Positions 1 to 8,562 of a stretch of DNA of 64,000 bases are shown piece after piece; the stretch's first letter is position 1; each line of letters opens with the position of its first letter. The notes under the pieces were generated by a model that saw nothing but the letters and a program-made list of their open reading frames with translations, made no database searches and had not been told where the DNA came from. This DNA is from Tepidibacter aestuarii (GTDB taxonomy: Bacteria > Bacillota > Clostridia > Peptostreptococcales > Peptostreptococcaceae): the NCBI RefSeq assembly GCF_934924865.1, contig NZ_OW235315.1, positions 2,108,001-2,172,000 of the forward strand, read 5' to 3'. A program made the translations under genes and the position numbers.

Positions 1-216
1 TTCGTTTGGTAGAATTTTTTTTAACTCATTAGCTTTATCTTCATTATAAACGGCAACTACTTTTGGTCTAAACTCTATTATTTGGTTTTTAAGTTTTTCT
101 ATGCTAGTGTTTACAGCTAAGGCCTCTATTTTAAATTTGTCTTTATTATTTCTAACAACATCTAAAGCCTGAGTCCCTATAGAACCTGTTGAACCTAAAA
201 TAGATATTTTTTTCAT
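1..216 (-). CDS. dxr: 1-deoxy-D-xylulose 5-phosphate reductoisomerase, N-terminal part (cut by window edge)
   Basis: Dxr converts DXP to MEP, the committed step of non-mevalonate isoprenoid synthesis, using NADPH. The 72 codons present begin [14 protein letters not shown], the family's N-terminal Rossmann dinucleotide-binding signature, followed by the usual QALDVVRNN helix. The ATG at 216 has AAGGG about ten bases upstream. An in-frame ATG at 225 abuts the Shine-Dalgarno sequence and is less likely. The gene lies downstream of cdsA on the same strand, as in Bacillus, so it supplies isoprenoid precursors next to uppS. The rest is outside the window. Confidence 0.93.
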   Translation of the reverse strand, partial: MKKISILGSTGSIGTQALDVVRNNKDKFKIEALAVNTSIEKLKNQIIEFRPKVVAVYNEDKANELKKILPNE

Positions 217-250
217 ATTATCCATCCCTTCTTAAACAGCGTAATATAAT

Positions 251-272
251 AGCTTCAGAAAACTCTGAAGCT
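251..272. other. 9-bp hairpin between cdsA and dxr
   Basis: AGCTTCAGA and TCTGAAGCT form a perfect 9-bp stem around a 4-base loop, 35 bases upstream of the dxr start in the transcribed (minus) direction. The following bases are A/T-rich but not a clean T-run. It could be a weak attenuator or a processing site. Function is inferred only from shape. Confidence 0.4.
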
Positions 273-323
273 CTAAATTTAAATTTATTCTTTTCAATTA
301 TATTTTAATTTCTCCGAAATCTA

Positions 324-367
324 AGAGTTCTAAGACTCACCCTCTTAAGACTAGAAATAAGAACTCT
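324..367. other. Imperfect inverted repeat in the cdsA-dxr intergenic region
   Basis: AGAGTTCT (324-331) and AGAACTCT (360-367) are exact complements that bracket two direct copies of TAAGACT. This lies in the roughly 230-base gap between cdsA and dxr. The GC-richer text at 385-405 (CCCACAGGGCACACG) looks unlike ordinary spacer here, so the block may be part of a longer repeat element. No open frame is apparent. Confidence 0.35.
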
Positions 368-407
368 ACAGCTTCTGGATTAGTTTACCCACAGGGCACA
401 CGCAACC

Positions 408-456
408 AAAAATTCAGTTAGGGTGAAAACTCCATCTGAATTAAGTTTCACTTTAT
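408..456 (-). repeat. Interspersed repeat R1, copy a (terminator-like, 3' end of cdsA)
   Basis: About 49 bp nearly identical to 56490-56537. Read on the minus strand it starts at the cdsA stop codon, carries GTGAAACTTAATTCAG, then a hairpin whose arms are AATTCAG and CTGAATT, then a run of five T. Both copies sit just after the stop codon of a minus-strand gene in the same orientation, so the repeat probably works as a terminator or 3'-end element. Confidence 0.7.
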
Positions 457-1224
457 AAAAAAGTATATATAATAATAAACAAAAGGAGCTGTTAAAATTA
501 TACTATCAAATCTATCTAATATACCGCCATGCCCAGGTATTAATTTTCCATAATCTTTAATTTCCAAAAATCTTTTAATTGAAGATGCAAATAGATCTCC
601 AATTTGAGCTATCACACTTCCTATCAGTCCAATCATACCCATATGTATTAAATCAAATCCAAATATATATCCAAACACAATACAAGATAAAGAGCTTCCT
701 ATAACTCCTCCTATACTTCCCTCGATAGTCTTTTTAGGGCTAACTTTAGGTATTAATTTATGCTTACCAAAGAAATAACCACTAAAGTACGCAAATGTAT
801 CAGTCATCCATGCTATTATAAAAATCAAATATATGTAATTATAGTTTGAAAACTTCGAAATCAGTATAATATGGTTCAAAAGATATGGTATATATATTAT
901 TCCCAGAAAAGTTATACTCATATCAATAATATTATACTTTCTCATTACAAGTAATATACATAATATAAAAAAAACAATAAAAAAACTACATGCCATATAT
1001 CTATTATCAATTTGTAAAATTGAACCAAAATAAATACTTAAGGTTAAAAAATAACCTAACCAACTAGCACAATTAAAATTTTTCACTCTAAAAGCATCAT
1101 AAAATTCTTTTAGAGCAATTAATGAAATCACCGTAACCCCTAAATACAAAGGAATTCCTCCATTTATTAATATAAACGCTAAAACTGGCAACAATATTAT
1201 CGAAGATACTATTCTAATAAACAT
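448..1224 (-). CDS. cdsA: Phosphatidate cytidylyltransferase (CDP-diglyceride synthase)
   Basis: Makes CDP-diacylglycerol from phosphatidic acid and CTP at the membrane, the entry point to phospholipid head groups. The 258-residue protein is a chain of hydrophobic segments. It ends with the CDS family signature: SSIKRFLEIKD, then PGHGGILDRFDS close to the C-terminus. The ATG at 1224 is preceded by a perfect AGGAGG at 1231-1236; a longer frame from 1251 has no such site. It follows uppS by ten bases, so the two are cotranscribed. The stop codon is part of repeat R1. Confidence 0.95.
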   Translation of the reverse strand: MFIRIVSSIILLPVLAFILINGGIPLYLGVTVISLIALKEFYDAFRVKNFNCASWLGYFLTLSIYFGSILQIDNRYMACSFFIVFFILCILLVMRKYNIIDMSITFLGIIYIPYLLNHIILISKFSNYNYIYLIFIIAWMTDTFAYFSGYFFGKHKLIPKVSPKKTIEGSIGGVIGSSLSCIVFGYIFGFDLIHMGMIGLIGSVIAQIGDLFASSIKRFLEIKDYGKLIPGHGGILDRFDSIILTAPFVYYYIYFFIK

Positions 1225-1234
1225 ATAAATCCTC

Positions 1235-1969
1235 CTATTTAAGTCCTCCAAATCTTCTTTCCCTATTTTGATAATCCAAAATAAGTTTATGTAAATTTTC
1301 TTTTCTAAAGTCTGGCCAATATATATCAGAAAACCAAAATTCTGAATATGCTATTTCCCACAATAAGAAATTACTAATTCTATATTCGCCACTAGGCCTA
1401 ACTAATATATCAGGGTCTGGTAATGATTTGGTACTTAAATAATTCCTAATAAAATCTTCGTCAACATCATCTATATCAATTTTTTTATTTTTATAATCTT
1501 CAAGTATATTAACAATAGCATTTTTTATGTCATTTCTACTTCCATAATTTAAAGCCAATGTAAGCGTCAGTCCTGTATTATATTTAGTAAGTTCTTTTGA
1601 TTTTTCAATTTCCTTAATAGCAGTACTAGGTAAATAAGATATATCTCCTATAGTATTAAAAATTACATTATTTTCATGTAATTCTTTTATTTCTTTTTTT
1701 AAATATTGCACTAATAAATTCATAAGTGCACTCACTTCATCTTTAGGTCTCTTCCAATTTTCTGTAGAAAAAGCGTATAATGTCAAATACCCAACTCCTA
1801 GGCTGCTACATTCTTTAACAATCTCTCTTATAGTTTCAACTCCAGCCTTATGTCCAAACGTTCTAGGTAGAAACCTTTTCTTAGCCCATCGACCATTGCC
1901 ATCCATTATAATAGCTATATGATTTGGTATATTATTTTTATCTATACAGTTTAATGTATTTTTCTCCAT
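1235..1969 (-). CDS. uppS: Isoprenyl (undecaprenyl) diphosphate synthase
   Basis: Cis-prenyltransferase that extends FPP with IPP to C55-PP, the lipid carrier for peptidoglycan and other wall polymers. The 244-residue protein has the catalytic HIAIIMDGNGRWAKKR loop (Asp23), the YLTLYAFSTENWKRP motif, the LNYGSRNDI block and the C-terminal RPSGEYRISNFLLWE substrate-binding region. The start is the ATG at 1969 behind GGAGG (1975-1979); a TTG four codons upstream overlaps the ribosome site. Flanked by cdsA and a 66-codon orf in the rpsB-dxr string. Confidence 0.96.
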   Translation of the reverse strand: MEKNTLNCIDKNNIPNHIAIIMDGNGRWAKKRFLPRTFGHKAGVETIREIVKECSSLGVGYLTLYAFSTENWKRPKDEVSALMNLLVQYLKKEIKELHENNVIFNTIGDISYLPSTAIKEIEKSKELTKYNTGLTLTLALNYGSRNDIKNAIVNILEDYKNKKIDIDDVDEDFIRNYLSTKSLPDPDILVRPSGEYRISNFLLWEIAYSEFWFSDIYWPDFRKENLHKLILDYQNRERRFGGLK

Positions 1970-1988
1970 ATTTTCCTCCAATCAAATA

Positions 1989-2023
1989 TTTTTCTAACTC
2001 CTTATAATAAGGAATTAGAAAAA
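1989..2023 (-). other. 16-bp hairpin overlapping the 3' end of the 66-codon orf
   Basis: Two 16-base arms (1989-2004 and 2008-2023) pair around a 3-base loop. The one mismatch on the plus strand is a G-U pair in the minus-strand transcript. The hairpin includes the orf's stop codon and lies 20 bases ahead of the uppS ribosome site. There is no proper U-tract after it, so attenuation, mRNA stabilisation or processing between the orf and uppS are all possible. Confidence 0.45.
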
Positions 2024-2202
2024 TACGTGACAACAAGTTCTATATAATCATTTGATTTTTTAACATTTATAACTCTAGGACATACTAATAAAGCTTTATC
2101 TTTATGTCCTATCGTCTCTTTTATTATATACTTTATATCATTATTTTCAAGCACCTGTTTTGCCTTAGAAAGTTTAATTCCAAATAAATCAAAATAGTTC
2201 AA
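2002..2202 (-). CDS. Small conserved-looking protein of unknown function (66 aa)
   Basis: I do not recognise a named family. The start is TTG at 2202 with GGAGG six bases upstream, placed at the frr stop, so translation is real and coupled. The protein begins MNYFDLFGIKLSKAKQVLEN and ends in a hydrophobic beta-like stretch (YIELVVTYFSNSLL). It is soluble and has one cysteine. Its position between frr and uppS, inside an otherwise essential operon, argues for a housekeeping role, but none can be assigned. Confidence 0.75.
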   Translation of the reverse strand: MNYFDLFGIKLSKAKQVLENNDIKYIIKETIGHKDKALLVCPRVINVKKSNDYIELVVTYFSNSLL

Positions 2203-2203
2203 A

Positions 2204-2761
2204 TTAAACCTCCATTATTTCATTTTCTTTCTTCACTAAAAGTTCATCTACTAATTTTATATTTTTGTCCGTTATTTTTTGTACTTCATCTTGCGCCTTT
2301 TTTAAATCATCTTCTGTTATTTCAGAATCCTTTTGCATTTTCTTTAGCTTATCGTTAGCATCTCTTCTTTCATTTCTAAGAGCTACCTTAGCATTTTCTG
2401 CAGTCTTACTAGCAAGTTTAAATAAATCTTTTCTTCTTTCTTCTGTAAGTTGAGGAATTACTATTCTTATCATCTTACCATCATTAGTTGGATTGAATCC
2501 TAAATCAGCAAGTTGAATAGCCTTTTCAATACTTCCAAGAGCTGTCATATCCCACGGCTGTATAACTAGACATCTAGGCTCTGGAGCCGATACAGTAGCT
2601 ACTTGCTTAAGTGGAGTTTGAGATCCATAATAATCTACCATAACTCTATCAAGCATTCCAGGATTGGCTCTTCCAGCTCTTATTACTCCTAATTCTTCTT
2701 TTAAAACAGACATTGTTTTTCCCATTTTTTCTTCTAAAACCTTATGAACTTCTAATTTCAT
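2204..2761 (-). CDS. frr: Ribosome recycling factor
   Basis: RRF works with EF-G to split the post-termination ribosome. The 185-residue length is standard. The highly conserved [14 protein letters not shown] segment, the [12 protein letters not shown] and QPWD blocks in domain I/II, and the helical C-terminus with [13 protein letters not shown] are all present. It starts with ATG immediately after pyrH (two bases apart) in the order rpsB-tsf-pyrH-frr that is near-universal in Firmicutes. Confidence 0.97.
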   Translation of the reverse strand: MKLEVHKVLEEKMGKTMSVLKEELGVIRAGRANPGMLDRVMVDYYGSQTPLKQVATVSAPEPRCLVIQPWDMTALGSIEKAIQLADLGFNPTNDGKMIRIVIPQLTEERRKDLFKLASKTAENAKVALRNERRDANDKLKKMQKDSEITEDDLKKAQDEVQKITDKNIKLVDELLVKKENEIMEV

Positions 2762-2763
2762 TA

Positions 2764-3504
<741 letters not shown>

Positions 3505-3506
3505 CT

Positions 3507-3537
3507 AAAAAAGAGAACACAAAAGTGTTCTCTTTTT
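3507..3537 (-). terminator. Rho-independent terminator after tsf
   Basis: A 13-bp stem (AAAAAGAGAACAC / GTGTTCTCTTTTT) with an AAAA/TTTT loop ends in a run of six T on the minus strand. It lies three bases beyond the tsf stop. It should end most rpsB-tsf transcripts and so set a lower level for pyrH and downstream genes. Confidence 0.85.
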
Positions 3538-3540
3538 ATA

Positions 3541-4455
3541 TTATTTAAGTTGCTTAGCAACCTCTTCTGCAAAGTTTTCTTCTTTCTTTTCTATACCTTC
3601 TCCAACTTCAAATCTCATAACGTTAGCTACTTTAATTTCAGTTCCTAATTTAGTAGCAACCTCTTTAACAAGTTTTTCAACTGTTAAATCAGGGTTTTTT
3701 ACGAATGTTTGGTTAAGTAAGCATACTTCTTGTAATTGCTTATTTAATCTTCCAACTACCATTTTTTCAACTATTTGAGCTGGCTTTCCTTCATTTAAAG
3801 CTTGTTGCTTTAATATTTCTGTTTCATGAGCTATGTAAGCTTCATCTACATCATCTCTTGATATATATTTAGGATTCATAGCTGCAACTTGCATAGCTAT
3901 ATCTTTTCCTAAAGTTATAACATCTTCAGAATCAGATGCTGTTTCTAAAGCAACTAATACTCCTATTTTTCCGCCACCATGGATATATCCTGCAATTTGT
4001 CCATTCTCAACTTCAAACTTTTCAAATCTTCTCACATTCATGTTTTCTCCGATAGTAGCTATCTTAGAGTTAAGTACTTCTTGAACTGTTTCTTCTGAAT
4101 CTATATATTTTTCAGTCATTAAAGATTCAATATCAGTCTTATCTGTTTTTAATACAGTTATAGCCATATCCTTAACAAACTTTTTGAAATCATCGTTTTT
4201 AGCAACGAAGTCTGTTTCTGAGTTAACTTCAACTATAGCTGCTGCTTTATTGTTATCAGACATGCACATATCTACTAAACCTTCAGCAGCTATTCTTCCT
4301 GATTTTTTAGCAGCTTTAGCAAGTCCCTTTTCTCTTAATAAATCTATCGCTTTTTCCATATCTCCATCTACTTCAGTTAAAGCCTTTTTACAATCCATCA
4401 TTCCTGCACCAGTTTTTACTCTGATCTCTTTTACCATTGCAGCTGTAATTGCCAT
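3541..4455 (-). CDS. tsf: Translation elongation factor Ts
   Basis: Guanine-nucleotide exchange factor for EF-Tu. The 304-residue protein has the N-terminal UBA-like domain with VKEIRVKTGAGMMDCKKAL, the NSETDFVAKNDDF signature of the core, and HGGGKIGVLV in the second subdomain. The start MAITAAM at 4455 has GGGAGG upstream; the extra five codons back to 4470 run through that site. Downstream of rpsB, with a hairpin in the gap. Confidence 0.97.
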   Translation of the reverse strand: MAITAAMVKEIRVKTGAGMMDCKKALTEVDGDMEKAIDLLREKGLAKAAKKSGRIAAEGLVDMCMSDNNKAAAIVEVNSETDFVAKNDDFKKFVKDMAITVLKTDKTDIESLMTEKYIDSEETVQEVLNSKIATIGENMNVRRFEKFEVENGQIAGYIHGGGKIGVLVALETASDSEDVITLGKDIAMQVAAMNPKYISRDDVDEAYIAHETEILKQQALNEGKPAQIVEKMVVGRLNKQLQEVCLLNQTFVKNPDLTVEKLVKEVATKLGTEIKVANVMRFEVGEGIEKKEENFAEEVAKQLK

Positions 4456-4481
4456 AAAATCGCCTCCCATATATTATTAAA

Positions 4482-4504
4482 GGTAAGGAACGAAGTTCCT
4501 TACC
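4482..4504 (-). other. 10-bp hairpin between rpsB and tsf
   Basis: GGTAAGGAAC and GTTCCTTACC pair perfectly across a 3-base loop (TTC on the transcript) in the 55-base rpsB-tsf gap. The minus strand continues TTTAATAATAT, a poor U-tract. It is best read as a partial terminator or attenuator, or an RNA processing site, that adjusts tsf relative to rpsB. Confidence 0.5.
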
Positions 4505-4510
4505 AGTTTA

Positions 4511-5224
4511 TTATTCTTGTACTTCTTCTTGCTCTTCCTCTATAACTTGTCTTCCTTCTACTATTGCATTAGCCATTGCAGCAGTTATTAATTTAACGGC
4601 TCTTATAGCATCATCATTACCTGGAATTGCGTAGTCTACTTCTTCTGGATCACAGTTAGTATCAACTATAGCAACAACCGGAATCCCTAATCTATGAGCT
4701 TCTTGTATAGCTATTTTTTCTTTTCTTGGATCAACTATAAATAAAGCTCCTGGTAATTCAGGCATTTCTTTGATTCCATTTAAGTATTTTTCTAGTTTTT
4801 CTTTTTCATGCTTTAACTTTATAACTTCTTTCTTAGGAAGAACTTCAAATACTCCTTCTTCTTCCATTTTTTCTAATTCTACTAATTTCTTGATTCTGTT
4901 TTTAATAGTTTTGTGGTTTGTTAACATTCCACCTAACCATCTTTCATTTACATAGTACATTCCAACTCTTTCTGCTTCATCTTTTATAGCATCTTGAGCT
5001 TGTTTTTTAGTTCCAACAAATAATATTGGCTTTCCAGTTTCAGCAACTTCTTTAACAAACTTGTAAGCTTCTTCAACCTTCTTAACTGTTTTTTGTAAAT
5101 CGATGATGTATATTCCATTTCTCTCAGTAAATATATACTTAGACATTTTAGGATTCCATCTTCTTGTTTGGTGTCCAAAGTGTACACCTGCTTCTAATAA
5201 TTGTTTCATTGATATAACTGCCAT
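4511..5224 (-). CDS. rpsB: 30S ribosomal protein S2
   Basis: Small-subunit protein S2. The 237 residues include the conserved N-terminal [22 protein letters not shown] region, [41 protein letters not shown] and the [12 protein letters not shown] segment, with an acidic C-terminal tail rich in Glu/Gln. AGGAGGTGC lies five bases ahead of the ATG. A good promoter and a structured leader precede it, so it is a transcription entry point inside the long minus-strand gene string. Confidence 0.98.
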   Translation of the reverse strand: MAVISMKQLLEAGVHFGHQTRRWNPKMSKYIFTERNGIYIIDLQKTVKKVEEAYKFVKEVAETGKPILFVGTKKQAQDAIKDEAERVGMYYVNERWLGGMLTNHKTIKNRIKKLVELEKMEEEGVFEVLPKKEVIKLKHEKEKLEKYLNGIKEMPELPGALFIVDPRKEKIAIQEAHRLGIPVVAIVDTNCDPEEVDYAIPGNDDAIRAVKLITAAMANAIVEGRQVIEEEQEEVQE

Positions 5225-5253
5225 TTAAAGCACCTCCTATGGTTTTTTCCCTC

Positions 5254-5311
5254 CGATTTAGTCATTTTCTTAAAAAACCCTAATAGGCACCTTTTTAAGA
5301 ATTCTAAATCG
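5254..5311 (-). promoter_or_regulatory. Structured 5' leader of rpsB (possible S2 autoregulatory RNA)
   Basis: The untranslated leader folds into a stacked hairpin: CGATTTAG/CTAAATCG (8 bp, 5254-5261 with 5304-5311), then TTCTTAAAAA/TTTTTAAGAA (10 bp, 5267-5276 with 5292-5301), then a small GG/CC tip. The structure ends just upstream of the rpsB ribosome site. No T-run follows, so any control would act on translation. Leaders bound by their own ribosomal protein are common for r-protein operons; S2 binding here is inference. Confidence 0.5.
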
Positions 5312-5334
5312 TGTGTAATATTTTCGCCTCTGAT

Positions 5335-5363
5335 AGTATAGCATATAGCAATTTCATTTACAA
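5335..5363 (-). promoter_or_regulatory. Sigma-A-type promoter for rpsB-tsf
   Basis: On the minus strand TTGTAA (5358-5363) and TATACT (5335-5340) are separated by exactly 17 bases. Start of transcription would fall near 5328, giving a leader of about 100 bases. The promoter lies directly after the last gene of the flagellar cluster. Confidence 0.75.
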
Positions 5364-5377
5364 TATGTTTTTATAGA

Positions 5378-5959
5378 TTATTTTGTTAATATTTCTATAA
5401 TTTCTATATTTGATGACCCTTTTTTTATCTTTTTCTCACCATAAACTATTTTTTTATTAGAATTAATCGAATTTAAAATAATATTAAACGCGTATTTGTC
5501 ATCTATTAGTCCGTAACTATACAGTATATCTATTACTTTATCTCTTTTAGATATTATAATTTTCGATAAAGTATTTATTTTCCATCCTTTACTTATAATC
5601 CCTTTTTTAGTCAATGCATCTCCAGTTCCATATATATCCAATAGCATTAAATTATAAATCATTTTAAAATCTTCTTTGTTGAATATTAATTCTTTTTCAT
5701 AAAGAAGATCTGCAATTTCATTACAAGTATATCCATTTTTTATATTTATATTCACAAATTCATCTTCAATGTTTTTTTTATCTGCTAATACTTCTTGTAT
5801 ATTTTCTTTTTTTTCTATTTCATTTTTCATTTCCAAAACACTAGTTTCTTTTACTTTGTCGAAGTTTATATTAATTACAGAAGATACTATAAGACCTGTT
5901 GAAAATCCTATAAACAAAGTAAAAAGAATGATTTTTTGCATGCCATTATATTTTTTCAT
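5378..5959 (-). CDS. Membrane-anchored protein of unknown function, last gene of the flagellar/chemotaxis cluster
   Basis: 193 residues. One N-terminal membrane segment (about residues 9-27, IILFTLFIGFSTGLIVSSV) is followed by a charged linker and an outside domain. That domain carries a pattern I-x-NGYTCNEIADLLYEK-x-LI that weakly resembles the LysM-like module of MltG/YceG lytic transglycosylases, but there is no catalytic domain. It follows the swrB-like gene by four bases. Only 15 bases and no terminator separate its stop from the rpsB promoter. A role in flagellar assembly through the wall is conceivable; no function is assigned. Confidence 0.7.
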   Translation of the reverse strand: MKKYNGMQKIILFTLFIGFSTGLIVSSVININFDKVKETSVLEMKNEIEKKENIQEVLADKKNIEDEFVNINIKNGYTCNEIADLLYEKELIFNKEDFKMIYNLMLLDIYGTGDALTKKGIISKGWKINTLSKIIISKRDKVIDILYSYGLIDDKYAFNIILNSINSNKKIVYGEKKIKKGSSNIEIIEILTK

Positions 5960-5963
5960 GTCA

Positions 5964-6317
5964 TTATCCCTTTTTTAGTTTTAAAATCAAATCAACTTCA
6001 CGAATGCTTTTGTTGGTTTTTTTTGCAATTTCTTCTTTTGAAAATCCTAAAGACTCAAGCTTTTCTATTTCATTGGAATAGTGTGGTTTTTTTTCGAAAA
6101 TCAATTTTTTATTATCATTTGATTTTGTCATATTATCCATTAATTCTTTTGTATTTTTGTCAATTTTTTGCACATAATTCATGATCAGTCTATATTCTTT
6201 TGATTTTTCATTATTATTCTCATGCTCTATAAACTGCTTTGAAACTCTAAATAGCAAAAATATACTAACTATACACGTAATCAAAGCTATTATTATAATT
6301 ACGTAATTTATGTCCAT
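5964..6317 (-). CDS. SwrB-like (DUF6115-type) membrane protein
   Basis: 117 residues: an N-terminal membrane helix (about 4-24), a charged coiled middle, and a C-terminal helix-turn motif EIEKLESLGFSKEEIAKKTNKSIREVDLILKLKK. That C-terminal pattern and the position directly after sigD match SwrB (YlxL) of Bacillus, which activates the flagellar export apparatus. Assignment rests on topology, motif and synteny. It ends four bases before the next gene, and its start follows sigD by 15 bases. Confidence 0.75.
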   Translation of the reverse strand: MDINYVIIIIALITCIVSIFLLFRVSKQFIEHENNNEKSKEYRLIMNYVQKIDKNTKELMDNMTKSNDNKKLIFEKKPHYSNEIEKLESLGFSKEEIAKKTNKSIREVDLILKLKKG

Positions 6318-6332
6318 TTGACCCTCCTAAGT

Positions 6333-7076
6333 TTAAATAAATTCCAATTTTGATTTTATTTTCAATATGGCCTTACTATGAATTTGAGATATTCTAGATT
6401 CAGATATATTCAGCACCTTGCCTATTTCTTTATATGTTAATTCTTCATAGTAGTATAAATTAACTATTAACTGTTCTCTTTCATTCAGGGTATCCAATGC
6501 TAATTTTAAATTTTTTATTGTATCTTTTTTTAACAACGATTCTTCGGGATTAATATCAGTAGAAATATCTTTTATTTGTATCTTTAAATTTTCACTTAAT
6601 TCTTCTTCTAGCGAAACAAGATTATATATATTAGTTTCTTCTAATATTTTTAATACTTCTTCATCATTTTTTCCAAGTTCATCGCTGAGTTCTCTTATAG
6701 ATGGTTCTCTTCCTAATTTATTTTCTAACCTAGAATAAGTATCCTTCATAAGTTTTGATTTTTGTCTTATAGACCTTGGTATCCAATCTAAATTTCTTAT
6801 TTCATCTATTATGGCACCTCTTATTCTAACAGATGCATATGTTTGAAATTTTATATTTTTTGTGTAGTCATATTTTCCTATAGCATCTATAAGACCTATA
6901 ACCCCATAACTCATCAAGTCGTCATATTCGATATTAGCTCCATAATAATTGTAGAGCCTACCCGAAATTATTTTAACTAAATTTATATACTCCAATATAA
7001 TTTCTTTTTTCAATTCATTTTTTTCTTCAAGACTTTTGGAATTTTTATATCTAACCCACACATCTTCTCTACCCAT
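6333..7076 (-). CDS. sigD: RNA polymerase sigma-28 factor for flagellar/motility genes
   Basis: FliA/SigD-type group 3 sigma factor that directs late flagellar, flagellin and chemotaxis genes. The 247 residues contain region 2 (YDDLMSYGVIGLIDAI, KFQTYASVRIRGAIIDEIR), region 3 (REPSIRELSDELG) and region 4 with the LTYKEIGKVLNISESRISQIHSKA helix-turn-helix. Start ATG has AGGGGTG upstream. Located at the end of the che genes as in Bacillus, so it is made late from the long operon. Confidence 0.96.
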   Translation of the reverse strand: MGREDVWVRYKNSKSLEEKNELKKEIILEYINLVKIISGRLYNYYGANIEYDDLMSYGVIGLIDAIGKYDYTKNIKFQTYASVRIRGAIIDEIRNLDWIPRSIRQKSKLMKDTYSRLENKLGREPSIRELSDELGKNDEEVLKILEETNIYNLVSLEEELSENLKIQIKDISTDINPEESLLKKDTIKNLKLALDTLNEREQLIVNLYYYEELTYKEIGKVLNISESRISQIHSKAILKIKSKLEFI

Positions 7077-7092
7077 ATATATACACCCCTAT

Positions 7093-7413
7093 TTAACTGT
7101 TTAGATTTTTAAAATCAACTTCTCTAAATGCCTCATCTTCTAATTCATCTTCAGTCTGGTTATTTAGCAAATCTTTCAATTCTGATTCTATAGGAGGTAT
7201 AGATATATCTATACGTTTTTCACAGATACTAATGTTCTTCAGTATGAGATTAAAAAATATTAATAATATTGTATTTATTGATATTGTTAAAGTTAAATAC
7301 TTATTTATAAATTTTAAAAAACTGCTGTGATTAATTAATACATATATTGCACATATAAATAAAATAAAATAATTTATTATCCAAAATACATACACTTTTT
7401 TAAAAGTTTTCAT
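7093..7413 (-). CDS. Small membrane protein of unknown function in the che-sigD interval
   Basis: 106 residues with two membrane helices (about 8-28 and 37-60) and an acidic cytoplasmic tail ending in EDEAFREVDFKNLNS. The ATG at 7413 has AAAGGTG upstream; the GTG at 7422 falls inside that site. Not recognised as a known family. It sits between cheD and sigD with ordinary operon spacing, so a motility-related role is likely by context only. Confidence 0.65.
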   Translation of the reverse strand: MKTFKKVYVFWIINYFILFICAIYVLINHSSFLKFINKYLTLTISINTILLIFFNLILKNISICEKRIDISIPPIESELKDLLNNQTEDELEDEAFREVDFKNLNS

Positions 7414-7431
7414 ATAATGCACACCTTTAGA

Positions 7432-7920
7432 TTATATTATTTTTTTGCCTTTTCCTATTGTCTTTATCGACAATTCTCCATTGGTACAGTTAAATTCTAT
7501 AGTTCTACCATGATTACCTAATACATCTTCAGATATAATATAGATTCTATATTCAGACAATATTGATTTTACCGCTTCAACATTCCTTTTGCCTATATTC
7601 AAAGTATCGCTTTTTATTGATATATTAAACATCTGTGCTCCTCCTGCTATTTTAGCTATCATTCTGTTTTTTGAAGCACCTTGTTTAATCATATCATTTA
7701 GCATTTCTTTTAATGCTGTATCAGCAAATTTAGCCTTGTTTGAATTATTTTTTATATCTTTGCTGTTTGGAAGCATTATATGTGCCATTCCTCCGATTTT
7801 TTTAAACTTATCATATAAAACAATTCCTACACAGGATCCTAATCCTAAGGTTATTAAAGAATCATAATCTTTTCCTATTTTATAATCCGCCATACCAACT
7901 TTTATAAGATTATTCATCAT
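7432..7920 (-). CDS. cheD: Chemoreceptor glutamine deamidase CheD
   Basis: Deamidates Gln to Glu on chemoreceptors and also regulates CheC. The 162-residue protein shows the catalytic Cys30 in LGLGSCVGIVLYD and His47 in GGMAHIMLP, plus the AKIAGGAQMF block typical of the family. It overlaps the end of cheC by 11 bases, so translation is coupled, and the pair forms the CheC-CheD adaptation branch. Its GGGAG site lies within cheC. Confidence 0.95.
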   Translation of the reverse strand: MMNNLIKVGMADYKIGKDYDSLITLGLGSCVGIVLYDKFKKIGGMAHIMLPNSKDIKNNSNKAKFADTALKEMLNDMIKQGASKNRMIAKIAGGAQMFNISIKSDTLNIGKRNVEAVKSILSEYRIYIISEDVLGNHGRTIEFNCTNGELSIKTIGKGKKII

Positions 7921-8533
7921 TTAACACTCCCAGACTCTTAAATAAGACTTTAAAAGAATCCATATCTGGCATTAAGAAAAAATTGCCTACAATTTCACTT
8001 TTACCTTCTTTTAACCTATTTTCTATTAAAATTATTTTATCGCTAACTTGTCCATACTCTATAGCCGGAACACTTAGTATAGAGCCTGCCATATCTATAC
8101 TTACAGATGGTACAGATATATTTACTTTGAGATTAGAAAAAGCTGATATGGAATTTATATATGAGCTAGCCAATATATTTCCTATTTCTTGAAAAGCTGA
8201 TAATTCCATATCATTATAAAACTCATTCTCACACGGTTTCCCAAACAATATACTCAATAAATTATCACTGGATTTTTTATCCAATATTAAAAGTATAGTT
8301 CCATTTATGTCTCCATAAAATTCTAAATATACTCCTGCTACTATTAATTCTTCTCCACCTAAAATTTCAACCACTTTTTCTATATCTAATATTTCAATAG
8401 AAGGAACCTCCATATCTATTTTAGAATTAATCATTTTAGAAAGAGCGGTAGCAGAATTTCCTGCACCTATATTACCTATTTCTTTGAGAACATCTATATA
8501 TAAATCTTGTAAATTTTCTAATTTAAAATTCAT
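7910..8533 (-). CDS. cheC: CheY-P phosphatase CheC
   Basis: Removes phosphate from CheY-P and binds CheD. Two copies of the phosphatase motif are visible: KEIGNIGAGNSATAL with a following Pro (near residues 17-45), and FQEIGNILASSYINSIS with VPSVS (near 110-145), so both active centres look intact. 207 residues is the usual length. Preceded by AAGGAAA; between cheW and cheD. Confidence 0.95.
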   Translation of the reverse strand: MNFKLENLQDLYIDVLKEIGNIGAGNSATALSKMINSKIDMEVPSIEILDIEKVVEILGGEELIVAGVYLEFYGDINGTILLILDKKSSDNLLSILFGKPCENEFYNDMELSAFQEIGNILASSYINSISAFSNLKVNISVPSVSIDMAGSILSVPAIEYGQVSDKIILIENRLKEGKSEIVGNFFLMPDMDSFKVLFKSLGVLNDE

Positions 8534-8562
8534 TTTTTAGATTTCCTTCCTACACCCTAATA

